Assembly: GCF_008087665.1 (NCBI RefSeq)
Contig: NZ_CP042912.1
Span: forward strand, 124,001 to 188,000
Reading direction: 5' to 3'
Length of the DNA stretch: 64,000 nucleotides
Origin: Mariniblastus fucicola
GTDB lineage: Bacteria; Planctomycetota; Planctomycetia; Pirellulales; Pirellulaceae
The notes beneath the pieces are model-generated. The model saw nothing but the letters and a program-made list of their open reading frames with translations, was not told the DNA's origin and ran no database searches. This document shows positions 49,577-58,923 of this stretch, one piece after another (the stretch's first letter is position 1; the number at the start of each line of letters is the position of its first letter). A program made the position numbers and the translations under genes.

Positions 49577-50800
49577 ATGAAGGTGCTCATTTGTTCCGCA
49601 ATTCCGCTTGACCGCACGACGGCAAATCTAAACCGATTGACAAGGATGCAGCAGTCACTCGAAATGCATCAAGTCCACGCTAGGATTGTTGGATTTCAGT
49701 CTGGCTTGGGTGTTGCCTGGAAGGAAGTTGTCATGCCCTGTGGAAATTCGGCGATAGCGTTTGACCCGAAATTGACAGGTGCAAAGGGGTATTGCAACGC
49801 GATTCGCCAAGGTGCTCAGGCTGCCAACTTTTATCGGAGCTTCCTTCCGGATTTAGTTAAGCAGTTTCAGGTAGACGGCGTAATTGCCTACCACCCACAA
49901 GGGCAGACAGTGGGCGCAATTTTGGATGCCGGGCACGCAAGCGGCTGCTTTGTCGTTGCGGATATGGTCGAGTTGTTTCGTTTGAATTCGTACTATTTCT
50001 TCAACGGCACAAACTATCAACAGTATCGGTTGCGGCGAAATGTACTTCCAAACGTTGATGGGGTGATTGGAATATCGCATGGATGGTGCGACTGGTGTGA
50101 TCAGCGTGGTATTCGAAACGTCTGGTGTCCATCGTTTGCCTTGGATCAACCCTCAAGAGAGTTGCCGACTCCCAAAGGAAATCCTTTTGTGCTGGCAGTT
50201 GCGGGACAATGGAATAGTCGAGAGATGCCGATGGCTTTCTTGGCAGCCGTAGAAATTTGCGTTTCAAGAGGATTGGACGTGCGGCTCCGGGTTGTCGGAA
50301 ACACAGGGAAGTCCCGGCAGCAGCGCGTGGCCATGCAGATGGTTCAGTCAAGCGGGCAATTAAAGGATCGAGTTGAGTTCACGGGTTTCATTAAAGATCC
50401 GAAAGACTTTAGCAAAGCCTTTCTCGATGCTGACGCATTTATTTTGTTGCGCAACGATACGCTTGAAACGAACATGTTGTTCCCGACGAGACTTCCGGAG
50501 TTTATGGTGACTGGCAATCCTGTCGTTCTTTCCGAAGTTGGGTGTTTTTCACAATGTTTTGAACACCGGGTCGATGTGTCCTTTGTTTCCCCAGACAACG
50601 ATCCAGAGGACATCGCGGATGAAATCGAGTTTTTGATAAAGAACCCTGATAAACGCCATACGATTGGGCAAAACGGTCGAAGAAAAATGCTGGAAGAGTT
50701 TTCTTTGGCAACGCTCGGTCGGCGTTTGACACAATTCCTGAAAGAGACTCAAATTCGATCCGACCTTGGATCTCGCAATGGTGGACCGAGCCATGCATAG
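49577..50800 (+). CDS. Glycosyltransferase, GT-B type
   Basis: 407 residues. The N-terminus MKVLICSAIPLDRTTANLNRL and late motifs VAGQWNSREMPMAFLAAVE, FTGFIKDPKDFSKAFLDADAFILLRN and FPTRLPEFMVTGNPVVLS resemble GT4 glycosyltransferases, though the usual donor-binding ExxxxxE loop is weaker. A GGAAG site precedes ATG 49577. The acceptor is unknown. Confidence 0.75.
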   Translation: MKVLICSAIPLDRTTANLNRLTRMQQSLEMHQVHARIVGFQSGLGVAWKEVVMPCGNSAIAFDPKLTGAKGYCNAIRQGAQAANFYRSFLPDLVKQFQVDGVIAYHPQGQTVGAILDAGHASGCFVVADMVELFRLNSYYFFNGTNYQQYRLRRNVLPNVDGVIGISHGWCDWCDQRGIRNVWCPSFALDQPSRELPTPKGNPFVLAVAGQWNSREMPMAFLAAVEICVSRGLDVRLRVVGNTGKSRQQRVAMQMVQSSGQLKDRVEFTGFIKDPKDFSKAFLDADAFILLRNDTLETNMLFPTRLPEFMVTGNPVVLSEVGCFSQCFEHRVDVSFVSPDNDPEDIADEIEFLIKNPDKRHTIGQNGRRKMLEEFSLATLGRRLTQFLKETQIRSDLGSRNGGPSHA

Positions 50801-50868
50801 CGAAAGAGTCGCGACCCCCTTTTCTCCTTTGTGTCGTTCAGAACTTCTTTTTCTCTAAGTCTTTCAAT

Positions 50869-52107
50869 ATGGAAATCCGCCAAACTCGACGAAATATACT
50901 GGGGCACCAGTACAGGAAACTGAAGTTTTCCCATCGCATTGCAGCCCTACTGCCTGTCTTCGCATTGATTCTCCCCGCGCAACTCGCATTAAATTCTCCG
51001 TGGCAAATGGCGTTTAATGTTGGACTGCTTGTGTTCATCCTGGGTGGGCTGCTACTTCCCGTCAAAGTTCCGATTCAGAGATATGACGCGGTACAATTTA
51101 GCATATTGATCTTGTTATTGGTCTCGGCGTGCGTGTCAGCCGCTTTCAACCGATGGCCACGTTCGCTCCTGGTGTATGGCGGAATCATGCTAGGGTTTAT
51201 TTCTGCAACTCGATCGATCGAGTATGTGAAAAACCCCTCGGCCTATGTGAAGTATCTTGTACTCGGGTTTTGTTTCACCAGTCTCGGAATTGTCGCCGCC
51301 AGTTTCGTAGTGCAACCTCCTACAACAATGCGATACAGTGGCATATTCTCGAAGCCAAACTCCATGGGTTGGTTTGGTTCGAGCGCGAGTTCGCTATTGC
51401 TTGGAGTATTTGTCTACTCACGTGCGAAATGGAGGACCCGAGAAACTATCTTGATGGCTGTGGTCTTCACGCTCAGTTTACTGCTTATGTTTATTTGCAA
51501 TGCGCGTTCAGCGTTGGCTGGAGTATGTACATCGCTTTGCGTATTTGGAGTGGTTTTCTTTCATTCCTTTGTAATGCGTTCGAAAGCGAGAAGAACAAGG
51601 CTAATTTTCGGGCTCACTTTTATCGTTGTTGTAGCAGCAGTTGCATACTGGTTAGGGTTTTTCGATCGAGTAATTGAAAAATTCCAGAACACAGCGTTGA
51701 GGGGAGATGTTAGTCAAGGGAGGTTTTACGTATGGTCTGTTCACTTGGAGAATTGGAAATGGTTTGGCAATGGGCCAAAATATATTTCCAGATATATCAG
51801 CCATAATACGTATGTTGATCACCTGACGAAATATGGCTTGGTTCCGCTCATCCTGTTTGTGATGTTTCTCGGGGTGCTTTTCGTGTCTGGTTACTACTAC
51901 ACGATCAGGGGAACTTATCAATCGGCCCCAATACTTTTGTCGGTCGTAAGCTGTTTTATGGCCCAGGCTATGTTTGAGACAGGCACCTCCACTCCCGGGC
52001 TTTGGATTGCAATCGTTTTCTACTGTTCCTTGCGATTTGAATTACATTGCTCGAAGTCTGAACGTTCGCCCCGCACTGCTAGTCGCCCAGCGTATATAAG
52101 AACATGA
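50869..52107 (+). CDS. O-antigen polymerase/ligase-like (Wzy_C) membrane protein
   Basis: 412 residues with about ten predicted membrane helices and the large periplasmic loop with SHNTYVDHLTKYGLVPLILF, the Wzy_C motif. It is the only polymerase candidate in the cluster with the Wzx flippase, suggesting a Wzx/Wzy-dependent route. A ligase for attaching a chain to another carrier cannot be excluded. Confidence 0.8.
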   Translation: MEIRQTRRNILGHQYRKLKFSHRIAALLPVFALILPAQLALNSPWQMAFNVGLLVFILGGLLLPVKVPIQRYDAVQFSILILLLVSACVSAAFNRWPRSLLVYGGIMLGFISATRSIEYVKNPSAYVKYLVLGFCFTSLGIVAASFVVQPPTTMRYSGIFSKPNSMGWFGSSASSLLLGVFVYSRAKWRTRETILMAVVFTLSLLLMFICNARSALAGVCTSLCVFGVVFFHSFVMRSKARRTRLIFGLTFIVVVAAVAYWLGFFDRVIEKFQNTALRGDVSQGRFYVWSVHLENWKWFGNGPKYISRYISHNTYVDHLTKYGLVPLILFVMFLGVLFVSGYYYTIRGTYQSAPILLSVVSCFMAQAMFETGTSTPGLWIAIVFYCSLRFELHCSKSERSPRTASRPAYIRT

Positions 52108-52271
52108 CTAAATGTTGAACAAGTGCGCTGAGCATATGATTCAAGCTCACCGCAAAAGGTGTTGCTTTACGAGCTAATCAAGCGGTGTGCCAGACATGAC
52201 GGTTCTTCATTCGGATCGCCAGAGAAACGTTTGATCCACAATTGAGAGGCATTTTTACCTGAAGGGAAACG

Positions 52272-53069
52272 ATGCGACGGATACTGAAAAAGCTACTGTT
52301 GACTGTATTTGGCAGAGCCATATACGAAAAAATTCAATACCGGTATTGGTTGAAAAAAATCACGTCAATCAAGAATCACGAGCCGGCGCTACGTTTGTCG
52401 CGGCGGATGTTTCAGTCAGGTGATGTGGTCTTGGATGTCGGGGCGCATTTTGGACGCTATACCGTTCCACTCGCCCAGATTGTTGGTCCAGATGGAAAAG
52501 TTTTTGCTTTCGAGCCAGTCGATTCCGCTTACAAGCTTTTAACGAGGATTGTGAGCCAGTCCCAGTTGAGCAACGTCGAGTTGTTTAATTGTGCAATGGG
52601 TGACGGCGACACCGCTCAAAAAATGGTTATTCCACTAAAAGATGGCGTGGAGGTACAAAGTCGCGCGGCTTTGAGTGTTGGCGAACAATCTGCAATTGAT
52701 TTGGAAAATAACAGCGTGCAGGATGTCGAATGCGAAACAGTGGATGCATTTGTAAATCGAGCTAAACTTACAAAGCTGAGCTTCCTGAAATGTGATGTTG
52801 AGGGGGCTGAGTATCTTGTGATGAAAGGCGGGCAAAATACCCTTCAGAGATTTGCTCCTGTTGTGTTGTTGGAAATCGAATCACGCCATACGAGCAAGTT
52901 TGGGTACACTCCGGTAGAAATGGTTCAGTATATGAAGAGTTTGGGCTATCGAGTGTATGTCGTTGCTGAGGGCAAGCTGTCTGAGGTGAGTGAACCGTCA
53001 TCTGATTGTAACAACTACTTTTTTGTTCCGGATGGTTGGGAATGTTCGGTCAGCGACATCTTTTTGTAA
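52272..53069 (+). CDS. FkbM-family methyltransferase
   Basis: 265 residues. It shows the FkbM SAM-binding pattern DVGAHFGRYTVPLAQIV with DGKVFAFEPV, then FLKCDVEGAEYLVMKG and VVLLEIE. Such enzymes O-methylate sugars or polyketides; a methylated polysaccharide residue is the likely target here. The upstream 164-base gap shows no obvious gene. Confidence 0.85.
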   Translation: MRRILKKLLLTVFGRAIYEKIQYRYWLKKITSIKNHEPALRLSRRMFQSGDVVLDVGAHFGRYTVPLAQIVGPDGKVFAFEPVDSAYKLLTRIVSQSQLSNVELFNCAMGDGDTAQKMVIPLKDGVEVQSRAALSVGEQSAIDLENNSVQDVECETVDAFVNRAKLTKLSFLKCDVEGAEYLVMKGGQNTLQRFAPVVLLEIESRHTSKFGYTPVEMVQYMKSLGYRVYVVAEGKLSEVSEPSSDCNNYFFVPDGWECSVSDIFL

Positions 53070-53218
53070 ACTTCGAGTTGTACCTGCCCTTCAATCTTAT
53101 CGTAGAGACCAGTCCGAATTCCATTTTTGAACTGTAGTTTTGTTTCCGATTCGATCGCTCGCATCGAGGTAATGTCAAATGCCAGCCATCTCCCATGTTA
53201 AATAAAGAGGACTTAAGT

Positions 53219-54352
53219 GTGCCATACAAAATTCCGGACAAGCCTCGGCTAGGAATCTTTACACGGCCGATTGACCAAGGACGCAGTGGAAGCGGAAAGC
53301 ACGCAGACAGGCTGCTGACGGAATTTGTGAGAATAAACGATACGTTCGACCTGTTCTTTATCCATTACGAAAAGTCTTCGCATCCCATCTATTCCCACGG
53401 AACGGATGTCATTATTCCGCGAAATCCACTACGTGCGAGCCTGGCTCTAAGAAAGTACAACCTGTCGATTGTGCACTACCACCCACTAAGCATTATGAGT
53501 CCTATTGCAATGCTACCTGGCAAAAAGGTGGCTACAATTCATGGGGCAGCGGAAGATTTCATTCCAGGCCATTACAGCCTTTCGCGACGATTGAATTCGA
53601 GGCTTATAAAGCCAGCGTTTAGCCGAAAGATGGACTTGATTTTTACTGTTTCCGAAACCAGTCGGGTGTACTTGGCTAAAAAGTATGGCGTTAACCAGAA
53701 TCGATTTCGCGTCGTATACAATGCTGTGGATTCGCGATTCACTGAGTTGCCTGAAGTTCAATTAGGTGGCATTCGGGAAAAATATACCAAAGGTCGTCGA
53801 TTCGTTCTTCACATTAGCAACTACTCAATGCGAAAGAATCCATTGACCGTGTTGCACGGGTTCAAGCAATTGCGGAATTCCATGCCAGATACTCCTTTGG
53901 CGCTTGTTATCGTGGGAAATGGCTGGGATCAGGATCGCCAAGTTCGCGAAATTATTCAAGATGAAGGGCTGGCGGGCGATGTTATTCTCCCAGGCTATAT
54001 ACCAACTGATGACGTTCCCAAACTGCTAAACCTTGCAGATGTGTTTGTGTTTCCTTCCCTATATGAGGGTTTTGGAATGCCCAATCTTGAAGCGATGGCA
54101 TGCGGGTGTCCGGTAATCACTTCTTCAGAATTCGCGATTCCTGAAATCGTGGGTGAGTCTGCAATTACACTGGTCAATACAAAAGACCCGAAGGAGCTGG
54201 CTGACAGTATGCGAAGCGTGATTTCAGATTCCCAACTGCGACAAAGTCTCGTTTCCAAGGGCCTTAGGCAGGCCAAACAATATTCGTGGAAGCAAAGCGC
54301 TGAGGCTACCTTGGAAGCTTACGAGCAACTGCTCACGAGTAGTGGCAAGTGA
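53219..54352 (+). CDS. Glycosyltransferase family 4
   Basis: 377 residues. It is a GT-B enzyme with IHGAAEDFIPGHYSLSR, VSETSRVYLAKKYGV, VLHISNYSMRKNPLTVLHGF and the donor loop VFVFPSLYEGFGMPNLEA (E-x7-E). GTG 53219 has GAGGA seven bases upstream, so it is preferred to the ATG at 53195. This is typical of capsule or O-antigen cluster GT4 enzymes of unknown specificity. Confidence 0.9.
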   Translation: MPYKIPDKPRLGIFTRPIDQGRSGSGKHADRLLTEFVRINDTFDLFFIHYEKSSHPIYSHGTDVIIPRNPLRASLALRKYNLSIVHYHPLSIMSPIAMLPGKKVATIHGAAEDFIPGHYSLSRRLNSRLIKPAFSRKMDLIFTVSETSRVYLAKKYGVNQNRFRVVYNAVDSRFTELPEVQLGGIREKYTKGRRFVLHISNYSMRKNPLTVLHGFKQLRNSMPDTPLALVIVGNGWDQDRQVREIIQDEGLAGDVILPGYIPTDDVPKLLNLADVFVFPSLYEGFGMPNLEAMACGCPVITSSEFAIPEIVGESAITLVNTKDPKELADSMRSVISDSQLRQSLVSKGLRQAKQYSWKQSAEATLEAYEQLLTSSGK

Positions 54353-54450
54353 CCACTTCAATGCGACAGTAGAAACGTGGCTGCGTAAATTTGACATGCT
54401 TGGTAAGACTTCGGTAACAATTTAGAATTCCTTATTTTTCGATCATTGCC

Positions 54451-55230
54451 TTGATTATAAGCCACAAACATAGATTTATCTTCGTTCACTGCAGGAAAGT
54501 CGCAGGCAGTTCCATCAAGGTGGCGCTGGCTCCGTATCTCGGTGACGACGATATCGTTATTGGGAGTATTCACGAAATTTTGGATGCAGGATATCCATTG
54601 AATCGTGCGGCGAAGACAGCGATATTCCGTCCGGTCTCGCTTCTAAATGTTGCCGGTGCAATTCTTTGTGGAAAAAAAATCAACGAGGCTTTGAATATCG
54701 GAGTCAAATCACATTATCGAGGTCGTCTGTCGCAGAACCCGCCTCACCCGACTGCGGTCGAAATGTCAAAGTTCTTTGAAAAAGAATGGAATTCGTATTT
54801 CAAATTCGCATTTGTTAGAAATCCGTACGAACAAGCGATTTCAGATTACCATTGGCGCCGTAAATCGACTGGCGTGCACATATCGTTTCGCGAATATCTC
54901 ATTGAGCTACTCCAAGGTTCAAATGCTGCGAACAAATTGGCCCATGCCAACTCGGTATCGAATCTGGACATGGTTGCGATAGATAATGAAATTGTTGTCG
55001 ATCGACTTGGCCGATATGAAGATCTGGAGAGCGATTTCTCGGAAGTTGCCTCATATTTAAATCTCCGCGATGCAAGTCTTGGCAAACGTCAGAAACGTGG
55101 TATGAAAAACGTTGGGCTTGCGAGCTTTTACGGTTCCGAGGAATTGCAGATTGCAGGAGAGTTGTTTGCTCGCGAAATGGAATGTTTTGATTATACAGTG
55201 CCCGACGAGTTGCGCGGTACTGTTGCATGA
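54451..55230 (+). CDS. Sulfotransferase family 2-like protein
   Basis: 259 residues with a TTG start. FVHCRKVAGSSIKVAL matches the 5'-phosphosulfate site of the Sulfotransfer_2 family (chondroitin or HNK-type), and FKFAFVRNPYEQAISDYHW the 3'-phosphate site. It is distinct from the other two sulfotransferases of the locus. It probably modifies a hexuronic or deoxyhexose residue of the polysaccharide. Confidence 0.85.
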   Translation: MIISHKHRFIFVHCRKVAGSSIKVALAPYLGDDDIVIGSIHEILDAGYPLNRAAKTAIFRPVSLLNVAGAILCGKKINEALNIGVKSHYRGRLSQNPPHPTAVEMSKFFEKEWNSYFKFAFVRNPYEQAISDYHWRRKSTGVHISFREYLIELLQGSNAANKLAHANSVSNLDMVAIDNEIVVDRLGRYEDLESDFSEVASYLNLRDASLGKRQKRGMKNVGLASFYGSEELQIAGELFAREMECFDYTVPDELRGTVA

Positions 55231-55293
55231 TCGGTTGTGAGAATAGATTGAACCGTGGTGATATGCCATACTTTCGTGTAAGGAGAGGTCTGT

Positions 55294-56175
55294 TTGAATT
55301 CTGAATTGGCTTTGCGGTTTTGTTGTCTCGGACCACAACGGACAGCCTCATCTTGGCTTCAAGAAGTTTTGGTATGCCATCCGGGCATTTGTCTGCCCAA
55401 TGGAGTTAAGGAAACAATGTTCTTTGATGATCGATACTCCAAAGGCTTGGACTGGTACAATAGGCATTTTCAACATTGTGACAAAGGAAAGATTTGTGGT
55501 GAAATAGCACCAACCTACTTCCATTCAAGTCTGGCTCGCGAACGTCTGTGGAGGCTGTCCCCGGATCTCAAGATAATTATTATGGTACGGAACCCAATGG
55601 AAAGAACATTTTCGTTGTATCGTCACCATCACTCCAAGGGACGCATTCGGTCTTCATTTGCCAATGCACTGCGTACACATCCTGAATTGGTAGAGACCGG
55701 AAAGTACTCAGTCCACGCAAGGTGTTGGGAAGAGCGCTTTGATGAATCGCAATTTTTGTACTTGCGTCAACGGGAGATACAGTCACAGCCACAAAATGTA
55801 CTGGATCAAGTTTGCGATTTTGTAGGTGTTAGTCGTTTGAAAATGCCAGCGATTGCCTCGGAAAAGGTAAATAGTGCCGAAGCACCTCGGAACATTTATG
55901 CTGCGCGTCTCCTTTCTGCATCAGCCACCGTATTGCGATCCATGGCATTGCACAAATTGGTCAATTTCGGCCGCTCGCTCGGGCTTAAGAAGGTTTATGC
56001 GGGTGGAAAACCCGTTGATCGCCCGACGGCAGAGGAAATGCGTAAATTGGCTGAGCTGTTTGAGCCTGACATATTATGGTTGGAGGAGAGACTCGGGTGC
56101 AGTTTGGATTCGTGGCGCAACAAATATCTCGTCAAGGAACAAGAGTCTGATTCTGCACAATCAGCCTATTTGTAG
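55294..56175 (+). CDS. Sulfotransferase (NDST/heparan-type)
   Basis: 293 residues. The PAPS sites are FCCLGPQRTASSWLQEVL and KIIIMVRNPMERTFSLYRHH, with GVKETMFF between; this layout resembles the heparan sulfate sulfotransferase-like bacterial families. TTG 55294 follows AAGGAGAGG, a strong ribosome site. It is the third sulfotransferase of the cluster. Confidence 0.85.
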   Translation: MNSELALRFCCLGPQRTASSWLQEVLVCHPGICLPNGVKETMFFDDRYSKGLDWYNRHFQHCDKGKICGEIAPTYFHSSLARERLWRLSPDLKIIIMVRNPMERTFSLYRHHHSKGRIRSSFANALRTHPELVETGKYSVHARCWEERFDESQFLYLRQREIQSQPQNVLDQVCDFVGVSRLKMPAIASEKVNSAEAPRNIYAARLLSASATVLRSMALHKLVNFGRSLGLKKVYAGGKPVDRPTAEEMRKLAELFEPDILWLEERLGCSLDSWRNKYLVKEQESDSAQSAYL

Positions 56176-56221
56176 GCAGCGTATTAGAATCGGATTGCGC
56201 TGCCCCCCCGAATGTTCCAGT

Positions 56222-56411
56222 TGCAACAGCCCAAGATTTCCGGACTCTGGCGGACGATTTGAGAATCCGTTTTTAAGGAATCAATGTCAGAGTAATGGAA
56301 ACACCACGTCGAACATTTTGAGAAGAGTTCACGCGATGCGGTCAACCTGATCGCGGAGCAACTGCAGCTGCTAAACATGAATCCTGAGTCCGCCGGTCTT
56401 GGGCTATCGCA
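56222..56411. mobile_element. Internally deleted IS3-type relic
   Basis: 190 bp. The left end TGCAACAGCCCAAGAT and the right end CCGGTCTTGGGCTATCGCA match the ends of the intact element at 60066-61350. Between them is the first part of orfA (through the region matching GATGCGGTCAATCTGATC), followed at once by the last few bases before the right end. About 1.1 kb has been lost, including all of orfB. The orfA start is followed by an early stop (ATG TCA GAG TAA). Confidence 0.85.
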
Positions 56412-56637
56412 CGAAGATTTCGTCAGGCAGCATTCAAATCAATTCGATTGCGAGTCAGTTGGTCGATTAGAATTACTGAAAATAAGATTTGGGGCTATGA
56501 TGGAATGGTTGCAATGTGCAAGCCGGGTGAATTTCGGGCCTGGTTTCAATTTGTGTCAATGGGCGTTTCGGAAAAAGTTCGTTCAAAGCATAGATGCACT
56601 GCGTTCTTCCAAAATTTCATATTATTGAAACAGAATC
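56412..56637. other. Gap between the IS relic and a glycosyltransferase
   Basis: 226 bases with an open frame (56377-56628) that starts in the relic and has no recognisable motifs. It is probably decayed or non-coding sequence. Confidence 0.4.
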
Positions 56638-57789
56638 TTGAGTAGAAAAATTGCTGTTGTCTGCGGCGATGTTACCGCAGCCTTAAACCGTCGCCCGGAA
56701 CTAATGAAGCTGTTCGTTGAAATTAGTGAACCCGATCCGCTTTTCGTTTGCCCTGCCGCAGAAGAAAAGCATATCAATGCGATCGAATCGATCGGTTTCA
56801 AATGCACGGTCATTGATAATGACAAGCAATCGTTGAATCCGCTATCCTCATTTCAATACTACAAAAAGCTTTTTAAGCTTTTGAAAGACAGCGCGCCGGA
56901 TGACGTGTTCGTCTTTCATATGTTGCCCATCATTTCTGCATCGCGTGCTTGCCGAATACTGGGGATTCGATGCCATTGTTTATTCGCCGGCTTGGGCTAC
57001 GTTTTTTCGAACGACAAGTCGTTCAAACGGAAAGTGGCAGGCTCGCTGGTAAAGCGTGTGATGCGCAGTTGTATGAAAGATGTGACTACTATTTTCTTTC
57101 AGAATCCTGATGATTGTCAAACATTCAAGCAAAACCGAATGGTATCCGGAGATACAAATGTTGTCGTCGTCAATGGATCGGGCGTCGCGCTCGACCACTT
57201 TCCGCAGTGTAAGCCCAAAGTCGGTGAAAAAGTCATCTTCCTCTTGGTCGCGAGAATTTTGCGAGACAAAGGGATTCCAGAATTCTATGCTGCGACCAAA
57301 CGTTTGAAAAAGAAATGGGGCGATCGAGTAGAGAGCCAGCTACTGGGACCGTTCGATGACAATCCCAACGCGATGCAACGTAGTCAAATCGAAGAATGGG
57401 ACCGGGAAGGAATTGTTAAGTACCTTGGTGTAACTGATGATGTACGGCCGTATTTGCGTGAAGCACACGTGTTCACGTTGCCATCTTTCTACATGGAGGG
57501 AACCCCCAAAATCATTCTGGAGACTCTGTCGACGGGACGGGCAATAATTACTGCTGACTCGCGTGGGTGTCGAGAGACAATTGACAACGGGAGAAATGGG
57601 TATCTGGTTGCGCCACGTGATGTCGATTCATTGGCTGATGCAATGGAGCAGTTCCTTGAACACCCAGAGTTGATCGTCGAAATGGGGGCAGCCAGTCGAG
57701 CGTTCGCGGAGTCGCGATATGATGTCCACAAGGTTAACGCGGAAATGATTGAGAGTATGGGGTTTGCAAAAACAGAGGCAGAAACCTAA
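56638..57789 (+). CDS. Glycosyltransferase family 4 (PglA-like)
   Basis: 383 residues, TTG start. It is a GT-B enzyme: IAVVCGDVTAALNRRPELMKLF at the N-terminus, then FAGLGYVFSND, FLLVARILRDKGIPEFY and the donor loop VFTLPSFYMEGTPKIILE. The pattern FAGLGYVF with LLVARILRDKG resembles PglA/WbpL-adjacent N-acetylgalactosaminyl-type transferases. It is coupled to the next gene by a one-base overlap. Confidence 0.85.
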   Translation: MSRKIAVVCGDVTAALNRRPELMKLFVEISEPDPLFVCPAAEEKHINAIESIGFKCTVIDNDKQSLNPLSSFQYYKKLFKLLKDSAPDDVFVFHMLPIISASRACRILGIRCHCLFAGLGYVFSNDKSFKRKVAGSLVKRVMRSCMKDVTTIFFQNPDDCQTFKQNRMVSGDTNVVVVNGSGVALDHFPQCKPKVGEKVIFLLVARILRDKGIPEFYAATKRLKKKWGDRVESQLLGPFDDNPNAMQRSQIEEWDREGIVKYLGVTDDVRPYLREAHVFTLPSFYMEGTPKIILETLSTGRAIITADSRGCRETIDNGRNGYLVAPRDVDSLADAMEQFLEHPELIVEMGAASRAFAESRYDVHKVNAEMIESMGFAKTEAET

Positions 57790-58820
57790 TGAAAGTATTG
57801 ATTACAGGCGGAGCAGGATTTATCGGAAGCTATTTCGCTGAAACGTTAATTGACATGGGGCACGATATCATTTCGTTGGATATCGCGCCGCCGTCGAAAG
57901 CGGTCGACGATGTTGACTATCAAATTGGCGACATTCGCAATGCACCACGTTTACGGTCGTTAGTTGACGGTGTCGACGCTGTGCTTCATCTCGCAGCAGC
58001 ACATCATGATTTCGGCATCAGTGAGTCGACGTTCGAATCGGTCAATGTTGATGGAACTCGAAATCTCTGCGATGCCATGAGTGATGCTAATGTTAAGCAT
58101 ATTTGCTTTTTCAGCACAGTCGCAGTGTACGGCAACGAGGCAGTTCCACCGATTTCGGAGGTATCAGAACCCCGTCCGTCGTCACCTTATGGAGTTACAA
58201 AATTTCGGGCGGAAGGAGTCCTCGAAAACTGGACGCATCAGGAAAATGATCGTAAATGCCTTATCATTCGGCCAACAGTTACTTTTGGTGCCGAAAACTA
58301 CGCGAACATGTTTAGCTTAATACGACAAATCGAAATGAAACGTTACGTCAAAATTGGGGCAGGTAAGAATATTAAAAGCCTCAGCTACGTTGAAAATATC
58401 GTTGACGCGGTCATACAGATATGGCTTGGGGATCGCCCTACTCGACAGCAATATCAAGTATTCAACTACATTGACAAACCTGATCTTTCGAGCGAACAAA
58501 TTGCGGACATTATCTACGATGAACTTGGATTCAAGCCGCCGGGGCTAAGAATTCCATTTCCGCTTGCCAGAGCATTGGCATTGCCCTTTGATCTCGCCAT
58601 CCTGCTTACGGGTAAGAATTTTCCGATCTCGGGAGCTCGCATTCGAAAACTCGCGAAAGATCAGACAAAGTACGAATCGCAAAGTATTATCGACCACGGT
58701 GTCTCGACGAAAGTGCCGTTGGAAGAAGGGATTCGAAAAATGGTTCGCTGGTACATGAAAACTGGGCGACACCGCAAAAAATCAGAGATACGGCGTTCAA
58801 TACCATCCAAGTTAGGTTGA
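57789..58820 (+). CDS. NAD-dependent epimerase/dehydratase-family protein
   Basis: 343 residues, extended SDR. It has the NAD site LITGGAGFIGSYFAETL, HLAAAHHDFGISE, FFSTVAVYGNE and the catalytic SPYGVTKFRAEG (Tyr-Lys). The C-terminus is more divergent than in standard epimerases. It is translated with the preceding PglA-like GT, suggesting a sugar-nucleotide C4-reductase or epimerase that prepares its donor, but the substrate is unknown. Confidence 0.75.
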   Translation: MKVLITGGAGFIGSYFAETLIDMGHDIISLDIAPPSKAVDDVDYQIGDIRNAPRLRSLVDGVDAVLHLAAAHHDFGISESTFESVNVDGTRNLCDAMSDANVKHICFFSTVAVYGNEAVPPISEVSEPRPSSPYGVTKFRAEGVLENWTHQENDRKCLIIRPTVTFGAENYANMFSLIRQIEMKRYVKIGAGKNIKSLSYVENIVDAVIQIWLGDRPTRQQYQVFNYIDKPDLSSEQIADIIYDELGFKPPGLRIPFPLARALALPFDLAILLTGKNFPISGARIRKLAKDQTKYESQSIIDHGVSTKVPLEEGIRKMVRWYMKTGRHRKKSEIRRSIPSKLG

Positions 58821-58923
58821 ATCTTCTGGCGACGCCAAGCAGCGTTTATCGGTTAACGGAACCGAAACATGCTATTTATCTGTGGTTGGATACAAACTAG
58901 CAATGAATGTGGATTAAACGAAA

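Noticed and set aside
56377-56628. 83-residue frame after the IS relic
   Set aside because: It begins inside the relic and shows no conserved pattern.
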